A DNA stretch of 64,000 bases from Chelonoidis abingdonii (GCF_003597395.2 NC_133790.1:26557167-26621166), one strand, 5' to 3'. Counted from the stretch's first letter, positions 10,261-22,740 are shown. The notes: a model not told the origin generated them from the letters alone. Program-made: numbers and translations.

Positions 10261-11884
10261 AGAAATTATTTGCACAGTGAGGAGCAGCTCCTCCTGAGCA
10301 GAAAGGCTAGCAACATCTGGCCCGCGGTCATGTTCATATTAGAACTTCTCTTTGCCATTTGTGGGTCTGCTTCTCCTCCCTAGTGTAAATTGGGAGTAAC
10401 CCCATAAAAACTGTTGCATGTTAGAGGACAATCAGGCAGCCTATAGGTCCAATGTGGGGCAGATTTTTGTTTTAGGCACAGCCGTGAATAAAGAGTACCA
10501 TCTCTGGGAAGCATTGTGCCTCAGACACCTCTGAATCTATTTTTCCCTTGCTTCCTCCAAAGAGGCAGTAATTTGCTGCTGGCTTGTATCAGGAGCAAAC
10601 TGTAATGCCCACTCCCTCCTCCCTGATAGCTCTGCTTGATTGACCAGAGAATAGAGGCACTGGGCAAAAGTTCCATCCATTCCCTGCACCTCCTCTCCCA
10701 TCTACTGCAGGTAAAAGGAGGTCAGACATGCGGCATCCACCTATTCCTGCATTCCTAGAGCCATGTAGAGGTTAAAGGAGGGGCCCTTACTCCCTTAAGC
10801 AGGCATGCAATCCATGTCAGTCTAGCCCTGAGTGATTATCCTGAATCGCTGCGTAATGCAGCATGTGCCACTTGTTTGGATTTAATGTAGCGGGTGAATG
10901 AACCAGATTGTTTCTGTCTCACAAGGGCTGTAAATTTCAAATTTCAACCAAAAAGCTGGGGGGGGCAGATGACAACTTTTTTTTTCTCTTCTATGGACTC
11001 TACATTTTATCCCTTTTACTCTTTGTGAAATGTGCTCAAGAAGACCATGACATTCCCTCATGTATTTGTGGTTGAGGATTGTTTGCAGCTTTCTCCATTG
11101 CTTTAATTCCATGCTTGAATCGATTGTGATGCGTTTGCTGTGGAGAGTTAGTAGCTGACATTATACTTTCATGTTATGTTGCTTGGTCACCTAGATCATG
11201 CGGCATTGTTCCTGATCTCTGATTGGATGACAACTGACCAATACTGCACAAAATGCAAATTTTGAATATTTCAACCAACTCTACCATGTGAAATTCTCTC
11301 TTGGGGAATATTCTTGCTGGTAAAATTCAAGTTCCCATGTGTTTGTGGAGAGGAAACATGAAAGCTCACAAACTGGCCTTTGAACCTGAATGAATATTCA
11401 TGGAAAATGTCCCCCTCTTCTCTCTGCTCTGTGCATAGTAGGCCAAATCCTGAAGTCCTTGTGCAGGCCAAGATGATGTCTTGCAGCTTCATGGCTCCAC
11501 AAGGTGATAAGGATACTGCGGTTGAGTCCCATCTTTTTCCAGGTGCAGCAGAGTACAATCGTAGCTCTTGTTCTCCAACGAATGGAAGGACTGTGGCTTC
11601 CATGCATCCTTAAGGAGGCAGTGGTTAGAGGAGATTGAAACAAGAAGGGAGCTCCCATTACGCCAATTCAGAAGGAAGGGAAACTGTGCAGAGCACTGCT
11701 TACCAAAGCCAAGGAGTGGAGAAGGAGCTACCCTCCACTTTTTAGCTTAGGAGGGGGACCTGCACATCTGCCCTTTTCCTTTAACTTCTCTTCCGAAGAG
11801 CAAAATGCCGCAAAGGCGGACACAGCCAAGGCCCTGCCCGGGTCCCATGCACTGGGCTAGGGTAAGTATAGATGCATGTATTTT
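10261..11884. other. Non-coding, nothing recognised
   Basis: 1.6 kb with no recognised repeat or gene. Overlapping frames at 11271-11658 on both strands are mutually exclusive shadows without domains. Possibly unique intergenic sequence. Confidence 0.3.
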
Positions 11885-11970
11885 CAGGCCAAAAAGGACT
11901 ATTACAATCATCTAGTCTGAGCTCCTGCCTACCACAGGCCAGCAAACTTCACCCAGGAATTTCTGCTCGC
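11885..11970 (-). mobile_element. CR1 LINE 3' end, minus strand
   Basis: 'ggccaaaaaggactatta', 'caatcatctagtctgagctc', 'ctgcctaccacaggcc' and 'aacttcacccaggaat' follow the inverted CR1 3' end. Similarity fades after about 11970. Confidence 0.7.
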
Positions 11971-12151
11971 CTTCATTGTATCGGTGCAGCTGCCTGCCAT
12001 GAATGTAGCAATCGATACACTCACCCCGCAGAGGGATGGGGCTGTGTTCTGTCCACCCTGAACTGCCTGGGTGTGGTGGAACTCCACTGCTCCCAACACA
12101 GGGCTGCCCTGACAGCACGTTTGTGCCTTCTTAATCCTTGCCGACACAAAA

Positions 12152-12243
12152 CACCCAGGGCCCGATCCCCAAAGGTATTTAGGCACCTAAACCTCATTGC
12201 AATCAACGGGAATTAGGCACCTAGTACTTTTGAGGATCTGGTA
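12152..12243. repeat. Palindromic repeat ('tatttaggcacctaa' family)
   Basis: Left arm 'cccgatccccaaaggtattt' and right arm 'cctagtacttttgaggatct' are inverted relative to one another. Inside, 'aggcacctaaac' and 'aattaggcacct' flank the hinge 'cattgcaatcaacgg'. It has the overall hairpin architecture of the other palindromic families here. Confidence 0.65.
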
Positions 12244-13374
12244 CCCACTGAATAAATTTTTGCTTTAGACGAGAGTGAGAGAGAACAGAGTCAGGGCCTA
12301 AAGATTTGGTGCTGTAACTTATTGCTGGATTGCACGCACGCACATGCATATTTAGCAACAATCCCTAATGAATTTTCCTGGAAATGAATGAGGCTTTCTT
12401 TCCCGCATGCAAACCAGGCTGATCTTCCCCCAGAAGCAGCAGCTCTGCACCCCAAGTGAACTTTTGAACTTTACCCTTAAGCTCCAGCAAATTTGTTATT
12501 TTTGACACGCTGTACATGAATTGTTGCCCATATGAAAAACAGATAGACATCTCCACTCCCTTCTTTGCAATGTCTCTAGGCAGAGCGATCTGTCCTCCTG
12601 CACTAAGCAAAGTGCTCAGGGCCTCCTTTCAGGGGAGCTCGCGAAGGCAGAGTGAGTCCTTTGACAGTCCAGTGGACGAGTGCCATCCACAGTGAAACCA
12701 GCCTGCCATCTGCTACACTCCTTGATCGAGTTACAGGAATGTATTTTTCCTGAACCTGACTCTGCCTTGTTTCCTAGACTATTTCTCTACGTGAACATCA
12801 GGCTTTCCTTTGCTCAGCTTGAATTCAATCAGGCAGCGGTATTAATGAGTGAGCATTGTGTATATTTTCACCTTTCTATTTGTGGTCAGACCAACTTAGT
12901 TCTTTTTTTTTTTTGGATGGGCCGTGTTCTGATCCACCATTTCAAGTTGTTCCAAGCAATTACAAAGTAGTTACTGAGTTCACCTTCCCAGCAGGTGCCA
13001 TAAAACTCGGAACTGGATCCTAGAGCCAAACTTTCCTCAAGTTCAGAGGCATTCAGCTACTGTCTTTTGATCCAGCCCAGTATAGAGAAAGGGCCTTGTT
13101 CGGCTCACACCTGCATGACTGTAACTCAGACAAACTCTGCTACAGTTCACAGATCTGCACCTTTTTAAAAGCAGCATAAGAAGAGAATCAAGCTCACGGG
13201 CTTACCATGAAGTTCAGATCCAAACTTCTGGCTCAGTTGGAGCCATGGCTTTCGCTCAGGACAATAGCTAATAATTTTTTCTCATTTGTGGGTAGTGTTT
13301 TTTTTTTCCTCCCCTCTGAACCTTACCCCATATGAGATTTATTGTGAAATCTTCATTCTTTGATTGCCACAGTC
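12244..13374. other. Non-coding, nothing recognised
   Basis: No repeat or gene supported. There is a T run at 12903-12914. Two frames of 81-96 codons have no domain. Confidence 0.3.
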
Positions 13375-13595
13375 CTTGTCTACACACACATTTATACTGG
13401 TTTAACTGAACCAGTTTAGATTAGCCAGTGTAAATTCCTGTGTGGAAATGCTTATTTCAGTTTAGCTTAAATCAGTTCGGAATCTAAAAACCTGAAATAA
13501 GGCACTCTGGGAACAAAATGAAGTGTCCATACAAGGGCAGGCACTAGTGTAACTAAATCAGTTTTGAACCACCGCATCTTTCTTGTGTAGACAAG
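13375..13595. mobile_element. MITE with perfect 12-bp terminal inverted repeats
   Basis: The element begins CTTGTCTACACA (13375-13386) and ends TGTGTAGACAAG (13584-13595), exact reverse complements. The interior has 'actggtttaactgaaccagt', 'cctgtgtggaaatgcttatt' and 'aaatcagttttgaacca'. Related, more diverged copies are at 19165-19332 and 34548-34822. I could not identify a clear target duplication. It is non-coding, 221 bp. Confidence 0.8.
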
Positions 13596-16500
13596 TCTTA
13601 GCCTTTGTTTAAATCAAAACAAGAGGGTCCACGCAGCCTTTTGCATCAGCAGAACTGAAGCTGTTTAAAATCACACCTTAAATAAAACCAGGGCAATTCT
13701 GAGGATAGACAAGCCCTGAGGTAGACCATTTCCCATTGTAAATGTTGGCAGGGGATGGGTATATCTGCTATATTTATATTTTCTCCATGCAACCCGCTCC
13801 CCTGTGTGAAGTTGGTTTACATTAGGTCTGAAGAAAGGTGTCATATGGACAGCTTAAGGGACTGATACTCGATCGTATAGACAGAACCAGTGCAAGCAAG
13901 GAATGTTCCCTTGCCCGCACACCTCGGCACTGATTTGGATGGAGACCAAACTCCCTTGGAGGTGATCCTCCACCTGTTGGTTCTCTGCAGAGACTGCTGA
14001 CAAGGGTATCAGCTAGTGCCGATGGTGGAGGCGGTAGGTTTCATTATGGGCCTGTCTGAAGAAGTTCACTGAGACCTAACTCATTTGCGCCCCACTCCTG
14101 CATCACACAGAGTGCTGCCCAATGTGGTGGTAGCGATTCGGTAGATTGGCCCTTTTCAATATCCTGTCATCATATTATATTGGGGAAACTTGGTGAGCAA
14201 GATACAGCCAAGGAACCAGTCTATCTAGGGTCTAAGCCTATGGGATTGATTCTTTGTGTGTTTTAGCTTAGTTTCCGATTTCTTTTCTTTGTCATATGTT
14301 GCATGATCTCTCTCCCCTGCCCCCACTTTATCCCTCAACTTCCTTAACTATTTGGGGGAGAGTGTGTGTGAATAATTCCATGTCCTGTAATTGGTGGTGA
14401 TGCTGGAGAGGGAGGTGTAGGGGGGCACTTATGCAGCTCAGTTACGGGTCCAAGTGTCCTCTCATTCCTCCCTGTAATTATGCCAATTGTCTATCATCCC
14501 CATAAGCTGCACGTTTATCCACAGAGGCTAGAAATCTCTTCCCCCACCCACCTGCCATCTCCGGCGATGAGTGAGGTGAGCACCGGCAGGAGACTCCCCC
14601 AAGGCAGCCGGATGTAGGGAAACGAAAGAAGACATGTGCTGAATTAGACCGGGGATTTGAACTTTTAAGTCTGTATTGACTAAGCGTAACGTTTCACTTT
14701 GGATTTTACTGGGTATGCCGTGTGTCTTTATGCAGAGGTTCTGGGAACTTCAAGCCAATTTTATTCTGAGCCTCGATTCATTTAGCATTTGCAGCATGAA
14801 CTATTCCAAGAATGTGAAAGAATCCATCCCTAAAAAGGCCCATGGAGAAGAGAGGGTGGATGGGGGAGGAAGAGGGAGCTTTGCAGTAAAACAGCATATC
14901 CTCTTGCAGTTTACAGCAGCCTTCCCCCTCTCTCCAATCCAAATACCCCTGCATGACCTGAGAAGTTTTCTAATAAAATATAGATGTAACTTTATCTAAA
15001 GTAAGTGCTGCAAATGTACACTGGATAACATGTAATTAATAACAGAAAATAAAATTTCCCCTGTTATTAAAGCAAGGCCCCTCTTGGCCTTTCACCCTCA
15101 TATAAATGTCTCTGGTTTTATGATAGCAATGGACAAAATTAGAGACAGCGTGTGTGTGTGGCAGGTGAAAGGCTCACCTAACCCTTGCTGGAATTGGTTT
15201 ATATGGAGTTCAGCTCCCAGATGAACTTAATCAGTGTATGAAACTGATCTGGTTCCTTTGAGTAAAGATTCTGTCTATATATCTTAATGTAACTATATTT
15301 ATTTACACGGACAGACCGGGAGAAAGGGAGCCAGCATTTCTGTTTGGAGTCCCTAATGCATTGCCGAGCTCGGAGAGATGCTGGAGGAATGGATCAATAG
15401 TTCGGTGTACATGCAGCACGCAAGAGGGAAACGAAAGAGCAGCTGAGCTGCACTCTAAGGGGTCAGCGTTTGTGTTGCAATGATGGTTCCTTTTTGGAAA
15501 GCGATTTCCTGCTTCAGCATTTGCAGACGGTTTTGCTTCCCACCAGTGTCCTATGATTGCTGCCAAAAATACAGAAAGGGAAGAAAAGGGAGCAGATTTG
15601 GGACCTTGTGTGTTATCAGCGAAGCCTTTTTTTTTTTCTTCCAGCCCATACTGTTTGTAACTATCTCCCTTCCTCCGCCCCAATACGCTCATTATAAGTA
15701 ATGCTATCTAGCTCTAAAGGTCACTGGGTTCTGTCTGATGAATAGGCTTCTCTTCTGATTCATTATGTTTGATGCACAGCTTTTCCTGGAGTCAACTTAG
15801 CCAAACCTTTGGGTTAATGGAAGCCACACCATCTCCTTAATCCAGGAGTTTTGAATTCTTGTGTTTGTGCTGGACGTAGAGGCTGAGGCGCTGTGGAAAA
15901 GGCTGGTCTTTTGGGGTCAGAGAAGTTCCTTTTGATCATCATCAGCAGTGATGTGAACCAGAGGTCACACATTTTCCACCAATCCTCCAGATCTACCAGA
16001 CGGCCGCAACCGTGTCTGCTTGTTCCCCCCACTGAAGTCGTGCAATGCTTCTCGTTCCACCTCCCATGGTCCAAGGGAGCCTGATTTTCCCCTTCTGCCA
16101 CTGGCTTTCCAAGGACTCTGACCATGAGGGGCCGTATCCTGTCATCACATTAAATCATCTGAATACAATCCCCCTTCCAGCCACACACACCCCCACCCTC
16201 CCACTGAAAGGCACCATATTCCCCACTCATCTCAGCAGTTAGTATCTTCCCATCAACATGATTTTTTTTCCCCCTGTGGGTGATTTCCTGAGGGCACTAA
16301 AAGAGCAGAAATTTTAGAATCCTTAGGATTTAGAGCAAACCTCTTCCTTTCCTTTAAGGATGGTAGGACAAGATTCATCTTAAATACATAGATACTGAAG
16401 CCAGGCAATTCCAGTCCATCATCATGCATCCCACCGCTACCTTTTCTTTTCTCCCTCCCCCTTCCCCGTCTTTTTCACATACCTTTTTTTTCTATAATAT

Positions 16501-17058
16501 GCATAACTAACTAGTACCTATGAAGGGATAAATAAGTGGCACAATGGACATGCATTATGATGAAACAAGGAATGAGAATGTTGTGTCCTTTGAGATTCCT
16601 CATCATTTTGGCATTCAGCTTTGTTCATCCTCATCACATGACATGTACTAAATATCACGTAATACACAAGAATACCACACCCCACATTTTGATGGTGACT
16701 GGCACAAAAATGCAAATTCAGAGCATATCACTTTCTGGTTTAATAACCCAAAGCTCTAATAGCTGGGAACCTGCTCTCTGTATGGAGCTAAGTGCCAGTG
16801 AAAACATTCATCTTGTGATAAGGACATTTGTGAATGTTGCTCTTAGAAACAAATCTGCTCAGATAGGGTCAGAATGGGGTGGGCTGGCACATGACACATA
16901 TGTGTGCAATGGAGGGAGAATGGAAAGGAACTTTTCCTCCTTTGTGGCCATCCTTCAGGCTGGGCCAGTCTGAGCTACTACCTCCATAGGTGTCTGACTT
17001 GGCAAAGGGGATCAAAAGGGTTTGGGCCTTGCCCCTCCCTCTAATTCCTAGAGAGAAA
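13596..17058. other. 3.4 kb non-coding, repeat-poor
   Basis: No transposon I recognise. 14720-15060 (including 'gtaattaataacag') and 15300-15700 (a 129-codon minus frame without domains) may be unique sequence. Short pyrimidine tracts occur at 16445-16490. No splice-bounded coding segment found. Confidence 0.3.
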
Positions 17059-17222
17059 GATGGTCCAGTAGTTAGAGCACTAGCCTGAACTATGGGAGAC
17101 CTGTGTTCAATTTCTGATCTGCCACAAATCTCGTGTGTCACCCTGGGCAAAACATTTAGTCTCTGGGCCTCAATTCCTCGCTGCAGACTGGAGATAGCAG
17201 CACTGCCCTGCCTCACAAGGGC
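17059..17222 (+). mobile_element. Tortoise tRNA-derived SINE, plus strand
   Basis: The tRNA-like head has an A-box-like 'tagttagagcactagcc' and a B-box-like 'tgttcaatttctg' about 35 bp downstream. A body follows with 'gtgtcaccctgggcaaaaca' and 'tctctgggcctcaattcc', then 'gatagcagcactgccctgcc'. The 3' tail is missing, and the right arm of a palindromic repeat follows directly (17222-17256). Confidence 0.75.
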
Positions 17223-17256
17223 ATGCCAATTTACACCAACTGAGGATCTGCCCCCT
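17222..17256. repeat. Right arm of a palindromic repeat
   Basis: 'caatttacaccaactgagga' followed by 'tctgccccc' is the right arm of the most common palindromic family, abutting the SINE. Confidence 0.5.
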
Positions 17257-17362
17257 TATAGAGAATCTAGAGAAAATTACCTCTGGAATGACATTTGGAG
17301 GGCTCTTCAACATCTACTAGTCAAGAAGGATTGAGGACCTAAAATTCATACAGTCAGAGAGG

Positions 17363-17430
17363 GAGATCCTCAGCCGGTGTAAACTTGGCATAACTCCATG
17401 AATGGATCTGGAGCCGAGGATCTTTCCCAA
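17363..17430. repeat. Palindromic repeat ('cagctggtgtaaat' family)
   Basis: Left arm 'gagatcctcagccggtgtaa' is complete; the right arm is reduced to 'gccgaggatcttt'. Confidence 0.5.
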
Positions 17431-17454
17431 AATGTCCACTGCTTACACGGGGTC

Positions 17455-17562
17455 TAGTCCTCTTCCTATTTACAATGATTCTACCATAACTCCACAGACT
17501 TCACATGAGTTCGTTACTCCTGGTTTAAACTGGTTCAAGTGAGAAGAGAATTAGGCTCCCTG
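17455..17562. repeat. Palindromic repeat ('ataactccacagactt' type)
   Basis: Pattern of 'tttacaatgattctaccata', hinge 'actccacagacttcacatga' and 'gttactcctggttt', with outer ends 'ggtctagtcctct'/'gaattaggctcc'. It is a diverged relative of 43470-43582. Confidence 0.45.
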
Positions 17563-18102
17563 ATGTTTTGTTACATTTCTGTGTTCTCACTAGCTTGCTG
17601 CCCAAAAGGTCTAAATTGAGTCCTAGTATCGATCCACTGACATCCTAGGATTGTTTCCTTTACACCAGGGTTGACGTTACCCTGAGATTGTGTGTGTTCT
17701 AAGAGTTCATCTGCTGCTTTTAGGGCGAGTGCACAGTGTGTGGCAGTGAATCTCAGAGCCTGGGTCTACAGAGTCAGGATTGCAGTACGGTGCTAAAAAT
17801 AACTGTGTAGAGATTGCTGCTTGGGCTCCAAAAGCCAACTCCCCTTCCTACTGTCCTGCCATTTATCTGCCCCCTGAAACCATCACAACTGGCCACTGTA
17901 GAAATGTTTATGGCATCAGTCTGGATGATGATTTCAAGTGGAAAAGATCAGCAGGAGTAGATCTCTTAAGAAACAAGAATGTTATGATTATGTGTATGTT
18001 AGGAAATTAAGAACGAAGGAAGAAATATGCACAAACTCTATGAAATAGATGCTGAAACATTTCTGCATCTGTTTCCATGAAGCACCAACACATTCAAAAG
18101 GC
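17563..18102. other. Non-coding, nothing recognised
   Basis: No supported repeat or gene. Confidence 0.3.
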
Positions 18103-18220
18103 CCTGATCCAGCAAAAATGTATATACATGCTTAACATTAAGCATGTGAGTAATGCTACTGAAGTCAGTAAGTCTGCTCATGTGCTTAATGTTAAGGATG
18201 TGGACGTTTGCAGGATCAGG
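18103..18220. repeat. 118-bp palindromic repeat ('cctgatcc..ggatcagg')
   Basis: Starts CCTGATCC (18103-18110) and ends GGATCAGG (18213-18220), exact reverse complements. Inside, 'catgcttaacattaagcatg' pairs with 'catgtgcttaatgttaagga' across the hinge 'tactgaagtcagtaagt'. A relic of the same family may be at 28617-28682. It can fold into one long hairpin. Confidence 0.75.
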
Positions 18221-19164
18221 AATGAAGTTTGTACAATAGACAGTCCTTGTACAAGCACAGCTTCTCAAGTAATAGCAACTTTAGCTGGCATGAAAATTAA
18301 TATACCAAAGTTATTAAAATCATTTATCATTGCATTAAGTAAGAGGGTAAAAATAGAGTTGACGGAAATGTAGACATTTCTGTTTGTCTAGTTTTGCTAT
18401 GAAATTACTTCATTTTTTATCAAAACTGCATGAATTGTATTTTTGCAAAATGACTTTTCAGTGTGATCCAACTGTGAAATTCTGCAAAATTCAGGGGAAC
18501 CACCCTCAAATGACCTGGTAAAAGTAACTGCTTCAACGTTTTCTAAGTTAAATTTTGGATGTGGAAAGAAGTTGTTTTGGAGATGAAACTCGGGAGGGCC
18601 CATGATCTGCTGTCAGAGCAGGTTTATTCCCACCTTCCATTGGCAAAACAGCTTCATTCCATGCCCAAAATGTAATGAATGAACATACCAAAATGTAATA
18701 AAACAGAAAAGAGAAATTAAAGCAAAGTCGGTCCACCTTACAGTTCCAATGACGTCAGGCAATCTGGTTAAGAACATGGTCATCCTGTTTGACTGATTTC
18801 TATAATAAAGAAATGCATGTTAATAAGCAAAGTTTCTGTTAGAGTTGATATTTGTTTGCTTATTTGGTGGTGCTAATATAAGTATCAGTGAAAGGAATTG
18901 TTGTTACTCCTGGGTCCATTTCAAGTTGCACAGTGAGAGGTGGGGGGGTGTTAAGTCGGCCATATTTATAGTTATCCAAACTGGAATTTAGCCAGGTCAC
19001 TAGGGCGAACATTGCTGTTCTTGGGGAAAGTTCCATAGAATCTTTCATAATCATATGTGGTCAGGACCTCAGTTTACATCTCATCCAAAAGGCATCACCT
19101 CCCATAGCACAGTGACCTCAATGCAATATGGTAACTGGTTATTGAAAAGGGCCCATCTACTGAA
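18221..19164. other. Non-coding, nothing recognised
   Basis: AT-rich; no repeat or gene supported. Confidence 0.3.
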
Positions 19165-19332
19165 TCATTTGGGGTTAGTTTAAACTGATTCCTAATTGCT
19201 TTAAACTAACCCAAACAAAGCCATGTCAAAAATAAAATAAGAGTGTCCACATAGTCCTTTGTACTGTTCTAATTAAATCAATTTAATAGCACACCTTTAG
19301 TCACAGTGGTTCAACTTTCTTGTGCAGGCAAA
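19165..19332. mobile_element. Diverged MITE related to 13375-13595
   Basis: Shared words include 'ggttagtttaaactga', 'aaaataagagtgtccacata' and 'ggttcaactttcttgtgcag'. The right end 'gtgcaggcaaagt' is a decayed form of 'gtgtagacaag'. The left end is lost. Confidence 0.6.
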
Positions 19333-19539
19333 GTTTTAATACCAAATTCTCTTGTACAGTTTTCCTAAAAGTGTGATCTTGGAATTTCTCTGTTAAAATA
19401 ATTGTGCTAATATTAATTTTTAGCAGCAGATTTAGAGGGCTGACTTGCATAACTATTCCAGTGCACATCTTTGTTGCACCCTGTTAGCCTCTGTAATTAC
19501 AGGCTAATATTAAGAACTTAATATTTAATAATCCTTAGT

Positions 19540-19609
19540 CCTGCCATGAGTGCAGGGTATGGGACAAGATGACCTCTCAAGATCCCTTCCAGTCTTACAA
19601 TTCTCTGAC
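19540..19609 (+). mobile_element. CR1 LINE 3' end, plus strand
   Basis: 'gggacaagatgacctctcaa', 'gatcccttccagtcttacaa' and 'ttctctga' form the CR1 3' terminus in sense orientation, about 70 bp long. Confidence 0.75.
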
Positions 19610-20900
19610 AAAGGAAGAATGCTGTCAGGATTGGATTTGGGATTTTTGTACTTTCCATTTACTTAAAATCCTGTAGGTTAACCAGGGCAAAACCGCGCAT
19701 GATTTATGTTTAGATATAGAACCAAAAACAATAGACCCAACAGTGAAGTACTTCACAAGGTTTTGTCTCGCAAAATAGCCGTCAGAAATGCTATTCATTG
19801 ACTTCACAGGCCTGTGATTCTGATGGGTCACTCCTTGATCCCTAGTGCATATATATGGTTTGTATGCCCATGTTCACAAGATAACAGGGCATGTATGCTT
19901 TTCTTTAATTATTACTTCAGTTACAACCAGGATGAGTGATCCCAGCTGGTAGATAAGAATCAAACATGTACAAATATGGCTCATCTTTCTCAACATATGG
20001 AAGCCTGAATCTTAGAAATAGTGTGTGTGTCTCTTTCTCCCCCTCCAATATCTAGACTAGATTTGTGGCCTGTTTTGACTCTACTTAATTGATTGCCTAG
20101 TGTGTGCTAGCTAAACCTGACCTAACCTCAATTTCTTGCCTAGTGTGGATGCAGGGTAGCACCTTGTGGCTTCATTTATCTGGCCTTGACACCTTCAGTT
20201 AAGAAATAGCTGGCTCCTTCTGCCTGTTAAGGTTCTTGTACAATCAAATACTGGTCTGGATCTAAACACTCTGGTTCATTTTGGAAATAGCTGTTCTTTT
20301 TTGAACTCAGATTTCAAGAAAAGCCTGCTCTTCAGACCTATGGGAAGGTAAATTTCACATTGCATAAGGCTTCATGAAGAGTTGCTTTGAAGAGGTATTT
20401 CAGTCTTGAAGCTAAACTCTGTTTGCTCTATTCCATGCTCAGCAGCCTTTCCCAAAAGGCAACTACCAGGATATGTCAAAACACTACACTGGGGGAAAAA
20501 ATCCTCTGAGGAGGGGAAAAGAGTAAGACTGTGAAATCACCGCAGAACCAGCTTGAGCAAATTGTTTAAAATGAATTCTGCCTTTAAGGTTTAATAGAAG
20601 ATGAAAGTCTTAATGCATCACATGCGCTGGAGTAAATGGATACTCTCCCTTTAAAAGGCCCCATTAATGTTATGTGATGGGGAACAACAGTTGTTACAAT
20701 TCTGAAACTCCCATTGAACCCCATTCATCAATGCTGAGCTGATTGGAATCCTCTCCTATGCTTGGTCACCTCCTCTGATATTCTATCCTTACCCCTGTGT
20801 AAACTGAGGCATGATTGATGGCAGCGCTACACCCCATGTTTAGAGGAAGGCAAAGCCCAGGCAGTAGGCCAGAGAAACAAATCAGAAGTGTGGGTGGGGT
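19610..20900. other. Non-coding, repeat-poor
   Basis: No recognised transposon. 20400-20700 has no motif strong enough to call. It leads into the GC-richer block beyond 20.9 kb. Confidence 0.3.
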
Positions 20901-21899
20901 GGGGGAGAAGATCGGTTTTAGAAAAGAAGTTGGGAGTGGGGGAAGCTATAGCTTGGGAGCTTGGGTCTGGGCACAGGTCTGAGCGATGGATCCCAGGTGT
21001 GGGGAAGGAGAAGGGAGAAGGAGGAGCGAGTTTCAGATGGAAAGTTTAGCGGGAGATGCCTGAGTCGAAGCCCGCAATGCAAACTCCATCCCGCGGCACG
21101 TTCGCAGCCTAGAGTCGCTAATGTCAAAATAATCTCCCCTCCGCTCTTCGGTTACAGCTACAGTTCGTCCGCCTTTCCCCGGAGAACAGGCCCCGGAGGG
21201 GGGAGAGCCCCACCACGTCCAGGGACTGCTGCAAGGACTATTTCAGACGCGAGCTAACCTTCCACACACGTTATCTGCCCGACTCTTGTTTCGCAATGGA
21301 TTCCCACGGGTCGGTCATCGGGGTCTTGCTTTCTCCGCGCTGCCAAGCGCTGGACAAGGGTTAGCAATTTTGATCTCGCCTTGTGTTTCCTCTGCACTCC
21401 CTCTGGCTTTCACCAAGGGAGGGGGGTTGGCCTGAGTGTTTCGGGACAGACACGGCCCTGGAAAGCAGGATCGCCTCCCGCCTGAGACAGGGCTTGTACT
21501 CCCCCAGATATTCCGTAGCAGAATGGGACAGATAGATTTGAATGGGGGGGAGGTTAACTGCCAGTCAACGCGTGTGACATTTGGCTCTCATAGATTTGAG
21601 ATCTGCGCTTTGGGATCCCATTCGCCTCTCCCCCAGATACACCCATTAGAAGAATACCCTGCCATTGCATTCCCTGCACCTCGAGGGAGAGATTTGTTTA
21701 AGACAGATTGGTACTGAAAAGTTTTCCCAGCAGGTTTCTGGGATTCTTGCCATCTCATGATCCTGTCCCCTTGGGGTCAGCGGCTCTGACTTCATTAGGG
21801 GAAGGATTGGGCCCTTCATTCCCCCCCGCCCCCGATCAACTGATGGTTAAGAGGAGGGGGGCGCGGCAGGGGAATAGACCCTTGAACAAAACTTTCCAG
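20901..21899. other. GC-rich repeat-poor block upstream of the CpG island
   Basis: G-rich from 20880 to 21060, then CpG-containing sequence (21100-21320). No transposon recognised and no convincing coding frame (overlapping frames on both strands, 69-109 codons, no domains). It could be the shore of the island at 21.9-22.7 kb. Confidence 0.4.
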
Positions 21900-22720
21900 G
21901 GTCTAACCCTGCATTCGCTCTCCATTGCGGTATACTCGGATCCGCTCCTTTCGCTACGCTCACCCGTGCGCGCTCATAAGAACATGTGGTCGAAAGCCCG
22001 TGAAACCCGCGGCTCCGCATCTGGTTCTAATGCTTGACTCGGTAGTTTTATTTCTGCTCCGCTGTATCCTATAAACTGTACTGTTACATTACACGCAGCG
22101 GAGTCCGGGTCGCCTCTGAGCTCCCCTGGCAGGCTCACAAAACTTGCTGTGTGAATGAAACTTCCCCGAGCCCCTGCGGTCTCAGCAGAGGGGCTCTGCT
22201 TTTCGGAGCGCTGTTGCCCCAGGCGTGCACCGTTTTGACGCTCCAGAGGGGCGAGGTGCCTCCAGGATCCTCCAAGATGCGGTGGGAGCTGCCACTCTTT
22301 GCAATTTCACACGGCCGCGGAGGGAGGGTAGATTTTTCCCTACACGGGGCTCCATCCAGCTGCCATTCATCTGATCCCGTTTGCTGCGGAGGTCGCCAGC
22401 CCTGAACGGAGGAGGTGGTGGTAGCATGGGAGCTGGGGAGAGTCATTTACCAGGAGATGCGTTGGGAGCGGGGCTGGGTTGCATCGCACGCGGAACAACA
22501 GCCTGCGAAGGGACCAGCGAGCGAGATGTTTGCCTCGCATTAGCCCCGCGACTAACAAACCCGCAATCCGACCCTTTCCCCGTAGACCTCAAAATCTGTG
22601 TCCAACTGCTCCGCGTTAGCGAGACGTTGGGGATTTGGGTTGGCAACGATGCAGTGTTAGTGACCCGATCAGTTCGCAAAAGAGCTTTCCCGGGTTTGGG
22701 GGGCTGGGGGCAGCAGGGAG
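21900..22720. promoter_or_regulatory. Candidate CpG island without a coding exon
   Basis: CpG is far denser than in the rest of the window: about 20 CpG in the 240 bases 22441-22680, and clusters at 21905-22020 ('cccgtgcgcgctc', 'acccgcggctccgc'). No transposon is present. Frames of 80-119 codons exist on both strands and overlap, which a CpG-rich stop-poor sequence gives by chance. Islands of this kind in vertebrates mark promoters or Polycomb-bound developmental loci. Which applies here, and the strand of any transcript, cannot be told from sequence. A weak TATA-like 'cctataaactg' lies at 22069. Confidence 0.55.
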
Positions 22721-22740
22721 TGAGAATATGTTTTATTTAA

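Noticed and set aside
17059..17222. A true tRNA gene from the A- and B-box-like motifs
   Set aside because: The region cannot form a complete cloverleaf and continues into a SINE body, so it is a tRNA-derived retroposon.
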